A DNA stretch of 55,856 nucleotides from Obelidium mucronatum (lineage: Eukaryota > Chytridiomycota > Chytridiomycetes > Chytridiales > Chytriomycetaceae): the NCBI GenBank assembly GCA_025765595.1, contig JAIVFH010000177.1:1-55856 (forward strand), read 5' to 3'. The notes under the pieces are model-generated. The model saw only the letters and a list, made by a program, of their open reading frames with translations, was not told the DNA's origin and did no database searches. A program made the translations under genes and the position numbers. The number at the start of each line of letters is the position of its first letter. The first letter of the stretch is position 1. Positions 32,400 to 43,687 of this stretch are shown in pieces.

Positions 32400-35300
32400 T
32401 CACCAATGGAGAAAAGTGCTGTGGATCAGAGCCTGAAGCTCCGACTCATTCAGATCTGGATCCACCTCATCCTTGACTCCATCATCCACACCAACATCTT
32501 CTTCATCCTCCCCTGTATCCGCCAAAGCCCCACTCCCACCACTACCAGCACCACCACCACCACCACCGGCACCAGCACCGCCGCCAGCAGGTTTCCCCAA
32601 CACACTCCCACTTTTCGTATTCCCACCACCACTAGATTTAGAAGTTGAAGCAGAAGCCGCAGCGGCAGTCTCTTCCCGATTCAAATTCTTTAAAAACTCT
32701 GCAATCTGTTGATCATCGCCTTCATTCCCAGGAACAAACGGGGGTTTCAGTTTCCCGTCTTCGAGCTCCTTCCAAGTGAGGTTGAGGGGGCGGAACCAAG
32801 GATGTGTTTTCACGTCTTGGATACCGCGGATTGTTGTGATTCGGTGGGTGTGGTCTGGGTCCATGCATCGACGGACGAAATCTTCGGCGGGTCGGGTTAC
32901 GTTGTAGTGTTCGGAGATGTTGCGATACCTGTGTTTTTATTTATGTAACAGAGACCAATTAGAGCGGAAGAATTGAAGATATAGCACGAACTAAAAATGT
33001 ATCAAATCACTTAACAAATAGGGTAGTTGAACGACATTATTCCCTGTCAAGGCGATTCCAGCCACGAAATGAATCCGTTCCTCTTCAGCGGTCGCGGCTT
33101 TCACAACGTCAGCAAACTTTGTCACCATTTCCGCGTGATGATGATGATTCTCCATATCGGTTTTCGTGGACCTGCGGCGTGGGTCGCGGGACTTTTTCAG
33201 ACTCATTCGGACAGCGTTGCTGAATCGATTGGAGCTGCTTTCTCGCTTTGTGGAGACGGATTGCTGTCGTTCGCGTCCAGTAGCGGTGCTGTCTCGAGCT
33301 GGGACGCTTAAGCGGGTTGTTGAGGAATCGCGGTCTTTCAGGATTGTGGATCCTCGTGTGGCGGCTGAGTCTCTTGTGGTAGCGCTTGGGCGGGTAGATG
33401 TTGTTGTAGTGAGTGTGGCTTGCTTTTTTGGTTCTTTTGCGAGTGTTGTTTCCACCGTATTGCTGTTTGTTTTTTGAGGTGGGGCATTTTAAAAAACTCA
33501 TGGCTTAATCTGTTCGGTATCAACGCGACTTAACTGCCGCTAGTGTATCCAAGACATTGCCTTGTCCGAATGGAATATTCCCCGTCAACATTTCGTAAAC
33601 GATTGTTCCTAAACTGAACCAGTCGGCAGCATCGGCCGTGTCGCTTCCCCTAGAATCAACTCTGGCGCGCTGTATCGAGTTAGCCTGAGACATTTATTAT
33701 CTGCAGTTTGTTTATCTTGGTCTGTAATTGTAATCGCCGTGCTGAAATCGGATATCTGTGTTGTTACGCTTTTAATGCAACATAATCAAGGAAAATTGAA
33801 TAAGCGGGCAGTACAAAAAACAACCGACCTTCACATGACCAAACGCATCCAGCATTAAATTAGTAGGCTCCAATCCGCGATGAACAATACAATTACCTAT
33901 GCAAATACTCCAACGCCACAACCAACTCCGCCACAACAGCTCTACAAGCATCCTCCTTAATCACTCTCTGAAACCCCATGATTGCATCAAGCGTTAGTAG
34001 GACACCATTCTAAAAGCACGTACAACCGCTTGGGTGTTTGGAAAGCTTGCGAAGTACTTGGACAATGAATCGATTGATTAGTTTTGCGTGGATATCTCGT
34101 TCGCGGCGGACTGTTTCAATCAGGGCGCGGGTTTTGAGTTTGTTTTTGATTATTGTTCGCAGTGCGTAGGGGCGGCGGCGGACGGCTGGGATTGATGCGA
34201 GTGTGGCTTGTCGGATTGTGCTGTAATGGTTGGCTGTGACCTTTGGAATTATGGGGGGTTGAATGAAGAGGATTCCTACCAAAAAAGAAAAGATTCGGGG
34301 GAGCTCGCTCACCTTCCGTATAATAACAAAGTCTGATATATCATACAATTTATCAGCATTTGGACCATTGGCTCCCATTGGAGGGGCTCTTGTGATGTGA
34401 AAGTCAAGATCGCCAGGTAACTTCTTGCTCTTTCCCAACTGAGGGCGACTGACAAACTTGCTTAGGCTGTTGTACATACCCAACTCTTTGACAAGGTTTT
34501 CCGTTTGTTGCAAATACATGCCATTTTTGGGAGTTTGACTCGCAGCAGCACTGGAGGATATGTTTCGATTCAAAATTGCTTGGTAATCAATGCTCAATCC
34601 TCGTTCGATCGTTGGCGAGCTAGTTAATCCAGCAGAAAGACTGCTTTTTCGTCTTGCAAGGTTACTGGCAGCAGTACCAGTCGCGATTTTGCCCGTGATT
34701 TCAGCAAGAACGGCCTTCTTTTTTTCGGCTGCTGCCACTAGGCTGGCCCATTCACGACTTTGTTCCCAACTCTCTACATGGATTTTTCTCCAACCGAGCC
34801 GTGCTTCCCCCTCGCGATACAATCCGCATGATATTCCTTGGCTTTCGACTGGGATATGAATTATATCGTTTCTTTGACATTTCTTTATCTTCTTCTTCTT
34901 CTTTGTTGTAGTCTGATTTCTTGCGACGATTTCAGCATTCTCGCTTGATTGTGGAACAATGTCCTTGGATCCTTTCATTGCCGACTTTATAGGTTGTTGT
35001 TGCTGCTGCTGTTGTGAATGCGGTCCTTTCGGTAACATTCCTCCTCGCTTGTTGACAATAATGTTGATTAATTTCTCATAACGCGCAAATTGAAGCTCAT
35101 TGAGAAGAGATGAAGTGAGCATGCGAGAAAGATTGAATCCAATAGGAACATTTCTATTGATTCCATCGCCATGATACAGTAGTTTGCTTCGAGCGGCACT
35201 TGTTGGAGGAGACGGGCGTGTAGATGGACTGCCGGGTTTTGAATCGATAGGGGACGTGATAGTTACTCTGCTTCCGTTTCGATGGCCATCGTTGTAGGGA

Positions 35301-35836
35301 GACCCCGAGCGCGGCCGTTGGGGTGGGGCCAGGAGTGGAGTCTCTTCTTCTTGTTCTTGGATGTTGTCGCTGAACTTGATTGTGCTTTTGCGTTCGGTGA
35401 TGCTTGGCGATGAAAGGCGCGGGTTCGAAGAGCCCGAGTGCACCAACTCTTCGCCCATAATCGACGGGCCGCGCTTCGCGATTCTGTCGAGGAACGAGTT
35501 GACTTCGTCGCTGATGCCGGCGGCGAAGCTCGCGTGTTTTGCGGCTTTGAGCGTCGCCCGCCGCTGCGCGCGGCCGTGCGGCGGCGGCGGCGGCGGCGCG
35601 TAGCCGGCTGAGTCGTCGTCGGCGTCGTTTTCGTCTTTGTCTTTGCGCTCGTCGGCCTCGTCTGTTTCAGCGAGGCTTTTGCGGCGCCCAGTCGAATAAA
35701 GCCCAATCGAATAAAGCCCAGTCGCCTTGGCCGCCGGCGCGCTGCTGAAGATTGTGCTGCGCCTCTCAGCGCGGAACATGGTCGTCTCGCCGGCGGCGCG
35801 GGGGACGATCGACGCCACCACGGGAACTGATGCCAT
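32400..35836 (-). pseudogene. AGC-type protein kinase gene with a broken catalytic core
   Basis: Two long open parts flank a damaged centre. The 5' part (34010-35836) encodes about 600 residues of Ser/Arg/Pro-rich sequence with a Gln run, then YDISDFVIIRKV and a kinase N-lobe (RRRPYALRTIIKNKL, ALIETVRRERDIHAKL). The centre (33520-34010) needs at least three frame changes to read LYVLLEWCP, KEDACRAVVAELVVALEYLH, NCIVHRGLEPTNLMLDAFGH, ISDFSTAI, RYSAPELILG and DTADAADWFSLGTIVYEML. The 3' part (32400-33455) gives a Thr/Arg-rich insert and the C-lobe end (AEDFVRRCMDPDHTHRI, VKTHPWF) with an AGC-like tail. The glycine loop is absent, the VAIK lysine is Arg (YALRTI) and the catalytic HRD is HRG, so no active kinase can be made. 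One intron (32942-32983 region) is still in phase. Sequence error could explain shifts but not the lost residues. Confidence 0.65.
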
Positions 35837-36037
35837 TGAATTGCGGAAATTGTTGGGAAATTGTAAATCTTTCGTGTTCTAGGGTTTCACTGACACTCGG
35901 GCGGGCTGAGGAGCGAAAAGTAGACTAAAGTTGTAAGCTGCGGCGTTTACACTTTGTGCCGAGCGGGAAATAATCAAGAATCATACGAGCTGTCAAAAAC
36001 TGAAAACAAAAAAAAAATACAAAAAAACAAAAACACA

Positions 36038-36499
36038 ATGACAACCAAAAGCTGTCATCCAATGAGCATCTCAAACCTTGTTATTTATCCCTCTGAAACC
36101 ACCGACTTCAAAGCAGATGATGATGTCACAGACACTGATACGGACGGCGAAAACACGCTGACACCTTTCAGTCAGAAACCCAAAGTCAGAAAGCAAACTC
36201 AACTTCCCAAACGCACCATACCTCTTCCACGCGCGAGATACCATCACCCCCTCAACATCAAAATTCTGAATACAGATTGGAAACAACAGGAACAACGCAA
36301 AACAACAAGCCATGTCTATGAATGCACCCAATGTCCTCGCGTTTTCAACAAGCTACATTATCTCAATGCTCATTTGGTTGCTCATTCCTCCAACTTTGCT
36401 TTTTGTTGTACATTTAGTGATTGTTTTGCGAAATTCAGGAGAAGTCAAGATTTGAGGCGACATTGTCGGCTTGAATCGCATGGTACTGCTTGTGAATAA
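36038..36499 (+). CDS. Small C2H2 zinc-finger protein, 153 aa
   Basis: The start at 36038 (MTTKSCHPM) follows an A-rich leader; an upstream in-frame ATG at 35954 is also possible. The N-terminal 85 residues are acidic then basic and probably disordered (DDDVTDTDTDGEN, KVRKQTQLPKRT). Two C2H2 fingers follow at the C-terminus: YECTQCPRVFNKLHYLNAH (CxxC-x12-HxxxH) and a second with the wider C-x4-C-x12-H-x5-H spacing (CTFSDCFAKFRRSQDLRRH). Two fingers near the end of a short protein suit a sequence-specific DNA-binding regulator in the nucleus; the target is unknown. It is divergent from the kinase pseudogene (201 bp between ATGs) and its stop lies 41 bp before a repeat element. Confidence 0.75.
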   Translation: MTTKSCHPMSISNLVIYPSETTDFKADDDVTDTDTDGENTLTPFSQKPKVRKQTQLPKRTIPLPRARYHHPLNIKILNTDWKQQEQRKTTSHVYECTQCPRVFNKLHYLNAHLVAHSSNFAFCCTFSDCFAKFRRSQDLRRHCRLESHGTACE

Positions 36500-36540
36500 A
36501 GACTTTCATGTTCTCAAATCATGTTTTAATTGAAATATTA

Positions 36541-37759
36541 GACATGTGCCGGTTTTTACCGGCGATCGATACATCGATAATAACCTATAATAAACTATAA
36601 TTTTTTAGCGCGTTTTATTGCTATTTAGCGCTCATCAGATCGAGGCATATTTTATCGCTAAATAAAATAAATAAATAACATAAAAATAAACTGTCATAAA
36701 ACCCGTTTTGGCTCCTATTTGGTGGACACACCTTTCCTTTCGAATCAAGATCAAGATTCAAAAAAATATAGCAAAAGAGAAGAAAGATCTCTAAAAAAGA
36801 AGAATGAAACTAAAACACAGTATCGCAAATAGAACTTTATTTAAGAGTATAGCGCAAAAAATAAATAAAAATAATTAGAAGAATTAATCAGTCCAACGCA
36901 AATAGAAGAATTAATAAACCCAACAAAAATAGAAGAGAATTAAACAGCCCAACGCCTTGCTAATGCCTTTCATGATGCTCTGGAGAATCCAGCGCGTGCG
37001 GTGGCAGTCAGGGTTTGGATCAAGTGACAAGAACCAAAGTGGCACCATTTAAAGACGCGAAAGGCTCATCAACGCGAATAAGAGGCTTGATATTAGGAAT
37101 TGTGGCGCTTGCGCTGTTGGTTTCTGAATGCTGTTGGTTTGTATGACAGTTCAGTTCCAGCACCAGCACACTGACTCTTATTTGTACACTCAGTGCGAAG
37201 CGATTCCAGATTCGATAATTTGATTGTGACTGGCTGAGCGAACTGGTTTTGGTTGTTAGGGGAACCAATTTGAACATGCCATTTCAAGTACTTGTGTATT
37301 CCAGTGCCCCTCACATGCCCCTCCCAGCGCGATTCGATTCTGGACACTTGAAGCAGCTTCTCAATTTGGTTGTAGTGGACGGAGATAGTTTGGAATGGGT
37401 GAAATAGTTTGGTTTTTTGGGGGCATTTATTTTATTGGTGGAGCGGATGGATTGATCTGATTGGTCGAGCAAATGGTTGGCCAATGAGCGGGGAGCCAAA
37501 ATTAAACTCCTAGCAACAGAATAGTTGAATAATTAAAATAAAACTTAATTTATATTTCCGTCACTCATTTTCCGGATTTGATACTTACTAGAACAATAGG
37601 GACTGGTCGGGTGGTTGAGGGCAGCGTTTCTTTGTTCTTTTTTTTTTCGATCGGGAGTTATCGCGTGATTTAGCGATAATTACGGTAAACCGATATCCAA
37701 CAATCATCGATAGTTGAAGATCGATGATAATCGCTAAATAAAAAAAAACGGCACATGTC
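36541..37759. mobile_element. 1.2-kb terminal-inverted-repeat element (non-autonomous, MITE-like)
   Basis: The left end reads gacatgtgccggttttt and the right end, reverse-complemented, reads gacatgtgccgtttttttt: 11 perfect bases, then a T-run. Both ends are flanked by TATTA (36536-36540 and 37760-37764), a candidate 5-bp target duplication; a TA duplication is equally compatible. Inside the ends are ATCGAT- and TTTAGCG-rich subterminal motifs on both sides, and the left end can fold (gccgg/ccggc). No transposase frame is present; minus-strand frames at 37020-37499 are unrecognisable. A related end occurs at 55573-55618. The superfamily is unresolved (Tc1/mariner-like if TA, otherwise unassigned). 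Confidence 0.7.
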
Positions 37760-37764
37760 TATTA

Positions 37765-38194
37765 TTCTGCTGTGTCACATTGACACTAACAGTCGGATAT
37801 TTCCACTGTTGGATATTTCCACCATAAAAAACACTGATTTATTCTGCTCATAAATACTCACAAGAACCATTTTCAATCAACAAATGCAACATGAATTGTT
37901 TTAATCTACCATTCCACCAATCCTCCATTCTGTTTATAAACGCCCCTCTCTCCTCACTGAAAAATAATTGTGTCTCGTTGCTGTATCTAGCAACTTACCT
38001 GGTGAATACCTTTCCGCAACGCGATCTAGATAATTTTGTCTCGTTGCCATCTACCACTTGACTGGTGCTTACCTTTACGCAACTCGATCTCTAGCTAGAA
38101 CACTGCAGTTGCGACTCACAATTTCGATACGAGCCAATCCAGAACAACCCATCAAACACTGTCATTACATAACGCAGAACACCCTTTTCACCTG
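37765..38194. other. Intergenic with short tandem duplications
   Basis: It contains two copies of ggatatttccac (about 37795 and 37807) and an imperfect tandem duplication of about 60 bp (about 37971-38030 and 38036-38094), each copy carrying tgtctcgttgc, a ggtg..taccttt core and gcaac.cgatct. No coding content; it is the 5' flank of the next small gene. Confidence 0.55.
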
Positions 38195-38571
38195 ATGGCT
38201 GACGTTGGACTTGATCAACTCACCTTGGAAGACCCAGGGGGGTGGGACTCCAAAAATTCCGAACAAATAAATGTGAAATGGTTGTCTTCAGCACCGCTGC
38301 ACCAGACACTGGAGCCTCCAATTGGTCTCAAGACTTCAAAATGTCCTAGCAGCATTGCTGATCTTGCCTCGGGCCGAGGCAGAGCCTTCGGCAGGCACCG
38401 GGAGGTTTGCGGTGAGTCATTTGATGTTGGTAGATGCGCAAATCTACTAATCCAAAATTTTCAGTCCCGCCCCCCTGTGGAAGACCATCCTATCTTCACC
38501 TAGATTTGCGAAAAGCAGTTGACGGAGTAGACGACAAAAACCTTCAAAGTAGGCTTGCGAACGCGATTTAA
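38195..38571 (+). CDS. Hypothetical protein, 107 aa, two exons
   Basis: Proposed exons 38195-38411 and 38465-38571 with a GTGAGT donor and a TTTTCAG acceptor; the junction is in phase and gives 108 codons. The protein is mixed in composition (MADVGLDQLTLEDPGGW, SSIADLASGRGRAFGRH, SYLHLDLRKAVDGVDD) with no motif that I recognise. The splice signals are good and the frame through the second exon is open to a natural stop, which is the main support. Left unspliced, the first frame would run to 38503. It lies beside the repeat element and may be lineage-specific or non-functional. Confidence 0.4.
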
Positions 38572-38596
38572 TTGCATATGCTTATATCTGGTTGCT

Positions 38597-38881
38597 ATGA
38601 TCCGAGACGACAAGCACAATTTCCAGACCCCTATGGATACAGATGAAAACAAAAACCCAGTTCCTTGGACCCTGGGACGTCGTCGAGAGATGATGAACAG
38701 ACTTTCTCCCTCCTATTATGAGCTGTGGCGTGTACCAATTGACTTCACCATCGAAAAGTTGTTAGAAACCCTTGACCAACTCAACGACTGGGGCTCGTAC
38801 TATTTACAAATTGTGCATATCATTGACAATAAACACGTCCTGATCAAGCATCCTCCAGGTCTCCAATATCGAAAAGGTTAA
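38597..38881 (+). CDS. Hypothetical small protein, 94 aa
   Basis: The Met at 38597 (MIRDDKHNFQTPMDTDE) is preferred to one 42 bases upstream because the upstream part is unlike protein. The body (LGRRREMMNRLSPSYYELW, TIEKLLETLDQLNDWGSYY, LQIVHIIDNKHVLIKHPPG) looks globular, with alternating hydrophobics typical of an alpha/beta fold, but I recognise no family. It starts 26 bp after the preceding small gene's stop on the same strand, so it could also be a further exon of that gene. No signal peptide or membrane helix. Confidence 0.45.
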   Translation: MIRDDKHNFQTPMDTDENKNPVPWTLGRRREMMNRLSPSYYELWRVPIDFTIEKLLETLDQLNDWGSYYLQIVHIIDNKHVLIKHPPGLQYRKG

Positions 38882-39085
38882 TCTCAGTGTGTGGCGTTTC
38901 ATGCTCTGTTGTAGTTTCTCAGTTTTTAAAAAGATCGAGTTTCAATACATCAAATCAAATAAAAAATTTTTCGTTAACATGTATGGTTACCCGACTTACA
39001 TTTGATTCAAATACATTACCAGATTCCATTGTACTGCCATGATTATTTCTTTTTAAGAGTATTATGGATCAGACCGTCAGACTCT

Positions 39086-39537
39086 TTATTCGACAGTTTC
39101 CAAAAACGATGTGACAGTGAGAAAATACCGATCCATGGATTCTCGAAACCGATTCTTGTATTGACGCGGTGACAGAATCGTCGGTTGTATCGTTCCACCG
39201 CCAAGAATTCCAGTCTCCTTGACCCAACTCTCAAGTTTCTTGTCCCACGTGAATGTTCTCATGTAATCTGCAACAAAAACACAAATTATGAGTTATTTCC
39301 AGATAATTCTGAGCAGAAGCTATTTTTTTTTGCTTTCTTTCTTACCAACAATGCCAACAACCAGTTCCTTCTTTTCCTCATCGATCCCAACCAATAAAGA
39401 ATAATCCATGACGTCCATTTTTGCTAAAAAGAGTGTATCGTTCCAAACAGATGCTCGCAGTATCCGCTTCGAGTATTCGCGTATAAAAATGGGAGATTCG
39501 CATAAATCTTGCAAAAAGAAGCTGTGTCAATACCACA

Positions 39538-39580
<43 letters not shown>

Positions 39581-42500
39581 AAAAAAAAAAAAAGCGGCCG
39601 GCAATTGTATACAAACATTCCAACAAATTTTCATCCAGTAAAACTTGATTTTGATGCCCCGTGGATTGCACATGACGATTTCTCATGGACCCCTTCAGAT
39701 CGAATATTCGAGACACCTTGCGCTCAAAGAAAAGGTTCTCCATCACAAGAACATCCATTTTCAGTGACTTGTTGGTTGTTGGGTTCTTGAACGCGATTCT
39801 GTAAAACCCAAACAATTTTGCGAGTACAGTTGGGAGCTGGCAATAGAAACAACGTCAACATGGAAAACAAAACAGCAAAATAAAAAAATAACAACATCAT
39901 AAAACAACTTGCCTTGTGAAAAAAAGCTTCTGATATATATGTGAAATAGTATGGCGCAAACTTCAATAGTGCCTCCATCTCCTGTCGAGATAGTTGCTTT
40001 AAAATCAAACGGTCATCTAAAATTCAAGTTTTAAAAATCACAGACCCATGTATGTAACGTGAAAAAAAAAGCGATGAAGAATTATTACCTCGCGTTTTTA
40101 GAAAGGCAGCTCCAGATTTTCCACCCAGCGCGTCCCATTTCACACACCGCGACAACGTGTGTACAAAACTGTCTTCAAATCCACAATTACGTCTTAATGC
40201 ATCGAATTGCTCAGCGTAAAATACTTTGCAGTCAAGCTTTGTGTTTCCATCCCAGAATTCTGAAGGAAAAAAAAGGAAAGCCGCGATAAGAAAAAAAACA
40301 AACACAATCAACAAGAATTTGCCAACTCAAAATCATCCTCACCAAATTTAATGTGGTGGCCTTTTCCGCTTGTTAGTTTTTCCTCGATGTCTCCAGTCCC
40401 GTTACTCATGGCAGGGGCTTCAGAAGGTGCTGCCAATTCATCCTGTCCATTATCGGCCAATGATTCAGAAGATGGATGTAGTTGCCATTGTTTGAGTTTG
40501 TTTATATACTTGCTTGAGCTTGAAATTTTTTTAACCCCAAAGTGTTTGCGTTGATGTTTACGATTTCGCTGCAAAAACAGGAAGACTTACCTCAGTGTGA
40601 ATGCAATGATGGAGCTGGGTTCATCTTCTCGCACGATTACCAAGGAGTCGTGAAATAAATGGTCCGAAGGCATTCTATAAAAACCAGACGGATGAGTCAA
40701 CAACATCAAAGGCAAACTACTCACAATGGATATTCTAAAGGCGGTAAACTCGCAACAGAACCCGTCCACAAGGTTGATATCGTTTTCAAAATGGAAGCAC
40801 GCTCTCCACTAGCGATCGGAACTGGATTCGAAAAGACGACAGCCGCCGGTAGATCCACGGTTTCCTCCAGTTCATTATTGGACGAAGAAATACTTACGAT
40901 ATTATTACTTCTTCGATCGCCGCTACCGTTGCCGGATTCTTCTTCTTCCTCTGCTTCCATGGATTCGAGTCTCCATCTTGCGGCCATAGAGAAAACCGGA
41001 GGCGTCGATACTATTGGCAGAGGCTCAAAATCCGAGTTGACACCAATCAAAGACGATGCTGATTCCATGAAGATGGGATTTGCGTCATCATGATTGTTTT
41101 CCTGGCTACTGTTCTCGTCATCCAATGAAGCCGCCACAAGCTTTGACAAATCCAAGTCATCCGCATCTTGATGTTGCCGGATCATGAAAGACTGATTAAT
41201 TCCAGTAGTAGTGGTAGTAGTAGTGGTAGCAGCAGTTTGAATCGCTTCCAATTCCTCCAAGAAGTCATCAAACTGTTTGACAGGGCTGGATCCAAGCTCA
41301 ATTCGCATTTCCACTTCTTTCAAATGATGTGTCGGTAGTAAAGGCGGAACTGCTGTATGATCCGAGAAAATATCTCTCAAATGGATGGACCCGACAATCA
41401 TTCGACGACTCAAGTTCTCTTTTGTCAAGTCTACTGTAAAGAAACTTCTTGCAAGGACTGAAAAGTCGTTTTCCCATTTCCCCACGTTTTCATAGAGGCT
41501 GTGAAGGACAGTGTTCAGCGCCAAGGAGTCTGTGTCGCTACTGGATGTGAAGGATTGCTGAAGGAGTTGGAGAGCCGTTTTCTTTTCTGAAACTGCGCGT
41601 TTGGAGAGACCGTTTGAAAAGTCTTTGAAGAGGAGTACTTTGTCTTGGGGGAGTACTTCGTTGGAGAAGTGTTTGATGCGAGAAACCACGGAATCATAGA
41701 ATTTTATGATTTGAGACCTTGAGAAAGGTGAGTTCAAGAAAAAAAATAAACCCTTATAAGTGGTATACCTCCGTGATTCGTAATCCTGAGTTTTAAGCCG
41801 CAAACAAACGTCATGGCTGATTTGCATTTTCATTGAAGGTACCGACACTTCCAAGAGATCCAACGGCTCAAACTCAAACCTCACAATAAACTTTTTATAA
41901 GCGAAAAAGCGAATATGCTCGCGATGGATATCGTGACTGCATTCCGGCAACTCCGCATTCCCAGTTTTGGCCATATAAAATATAAGTTCCAGATATTTCC
42001 CAAACGAGTAGTTGCATGAAGTTTGTGAGAGGAGAATAGTCGGTGTGCGTGACTTGCAATTTTTGCAATAGGTCCACATTTGGATTCCATCTTGAGTTGA
42101 AATATCCAGCTGCTCCACAGTGACACTCAAGCGACCTTCGCCGTGTGCGTAGCTTCGAAAGTGGCGGATCATTGGCAATCCACATCCTTTCGTTGGGCAC
42201 GTGGAATGGTTGTTGGTGCAGAGTTCTTTGATGTATGCGCCAACTGAAATATCCGTTTCAGAGTAGTATTCAATGACATGAAGCTCAGCTGGCTGACACG
42301 GGATCATTGTGTCAATGCAGATACTGGAAAACAGAAATACAATCTTTTGATAATTGAAGGGGGAAAGAGAGTCTAATTTTTCATAGTATGGAGCACTGTT
42401 GCTCTCGAGAGAGGATATCAGTTGATCTTGTACAACAGTAGAAGACGCCATGGAAACGGTATCAAGCGGGATATTTTTGAGCTGGTTCAGCTTTGCAAGA

Positions 42501-43519
42501 ATATACGGGACTGGGTATGTGACATAGGGAGAAACACTGAGACAGGTTGATTCGTACTTTTTCAGAGCCAGCTGGAGTCGACTTGTTCCATCATCACAAG
42601 TGGCACTCGCGACTGTTTTTAAATCCTCAGATTCCTCAACCATCAAAAAAGCGAGTTCATCCTGCAAAAACGCCCTTTCCACATGAATATTGTAGGACGC
42701 AAACGCCACAATACTCATGACGCTTTTGATGGTAACAAGATCCGAAAACGTGGCCCCCCTCAAGATAATTGTCCCAATCCTTTCTTTGGGACATCCTTCC
42801 AAATACACAAACGATTTGCGCGTTCCTTCAATCAAGGGGTCGTCAAAAACACGCACAGAGTACCTTCCAAATAGCCCGACTGAAGATTCAATCAATTGAT
42901 CAAATGATTTGACAATGGTGGAACCACTGCATCGAGCTACAGCTTCCAGGATTTCTGGTTTCACATTCGTACATAGCGATACGCGCGCCCTTACAAAAAA
43001 ATCCAATGCAATTCGCGATACATTCCCACCGACAAGGACTACAGCGGGTCTGAGCGATATAATGCGACCCATCAGGAGATGCAGGTAGTCCTTCTCCTGC
43101 GCCAACACCGTCTCCAGAGACACGTATTGGAAATGCTGACTCGATCGTTGGTATTCGAGGGGGAAAGCAATTGTAAGTATCCGCGGGTTCTCAATTGTTT
43201 CAAGCATGGACTTGTGGGCCACTCGTTTACTAAAGACGAGTCCATCGACAAACTCTGATGATTCCGGGACAGATCCAGGGACCTTTTTTATTTTGAGTTG
43301 GTTTCGGAGATCGAATGCGCCGCCGGCTTCGCTTTTGCTCGTGTTAGAGGTCAAGTTGCTGTTGTTGTTGTAGTTGGTTTGGGTTGTGAGGGCTTCAACG
43401 GCGATTGTTCCAAGTGATGCGATCACTAGATCCCAGGGAGTTGTATCTGGAAGGGAAACTTGGTCTGTGATGAGTTGACGAGTCAAACGCAAGAGATGGT
43501 CTGCTCCAAATTGTTCCAT
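39086..43519 (-). CDS. FAB1: FAB1/PIKfyve-type phosphatidylinositol-3-phosphate 5-kinase, 1,280 aa, nine exons
   Basis: Proposed exons (minus): 41769-43519, 40725-41717, 40591-40674, 40343-40518, 40089-40259, 39913-40016, 39617-39836, 39346-39507, 39086-39267; all phases agree (1,281 codons). The N-terminus is the CCT-like domain ([50 protein letters not shown]). A Cys-rich middle follows ([38 protein letters not shown]). The PIPK catalytic part carries [54 protein letters not shown] and [14 protein letters not shown], ending in [15 protein letters not shown]. The enzyme makes PI(3,5)P2 on endosomes and the vacuole. The usual N-terminal FYVE finger is absent. Intron 6 has a GC-AG donor (GCAAGT), and intron 7 contains a long C/A tract. 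Confidence 0.92.
39540..39593. repeat. Homopolymer tract of 31 C followed by 23 A in a FAB1 intron
   Basis: A run of 31 cytosines joins directly to 23 adenines and then gcggccgg. It lies within the 109-bp seventh FAB1 intron (39508-39616). The tract reads as poly-T then poly-G on the transcribed strand. Confidence 0.95.
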
Positions 43520-43687
43520 TTTGGAACGATGAATAATTCGATTTTTGATATACAGTAGTGTGAGTCGATTTAGTAATTATGCTTATTCCTCCTTTCTAAT
43601 TGTGTATTTGTTATGTAAGTAACTCGATGGAATAGACTATGCTTTTTTAGATCTATTATTTGTTTTAAACGTGACAAAACTCATCCA

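Noticed and set aside
39408..39641. Poly-Pro/poly-Lys frame across the C/A tract
   Set aside because: The frame is created by the homopolymers inside a FAB1 intron and is antisense to conserved FAB1 exons.
40569..40590. A 22-bp intron in FAB1
   Set aside because: The GT..AG fits but is too short to splice; using the acceptor at 40519 gives a 72-bp intron and restores the conserved SSSKYINKL reading.
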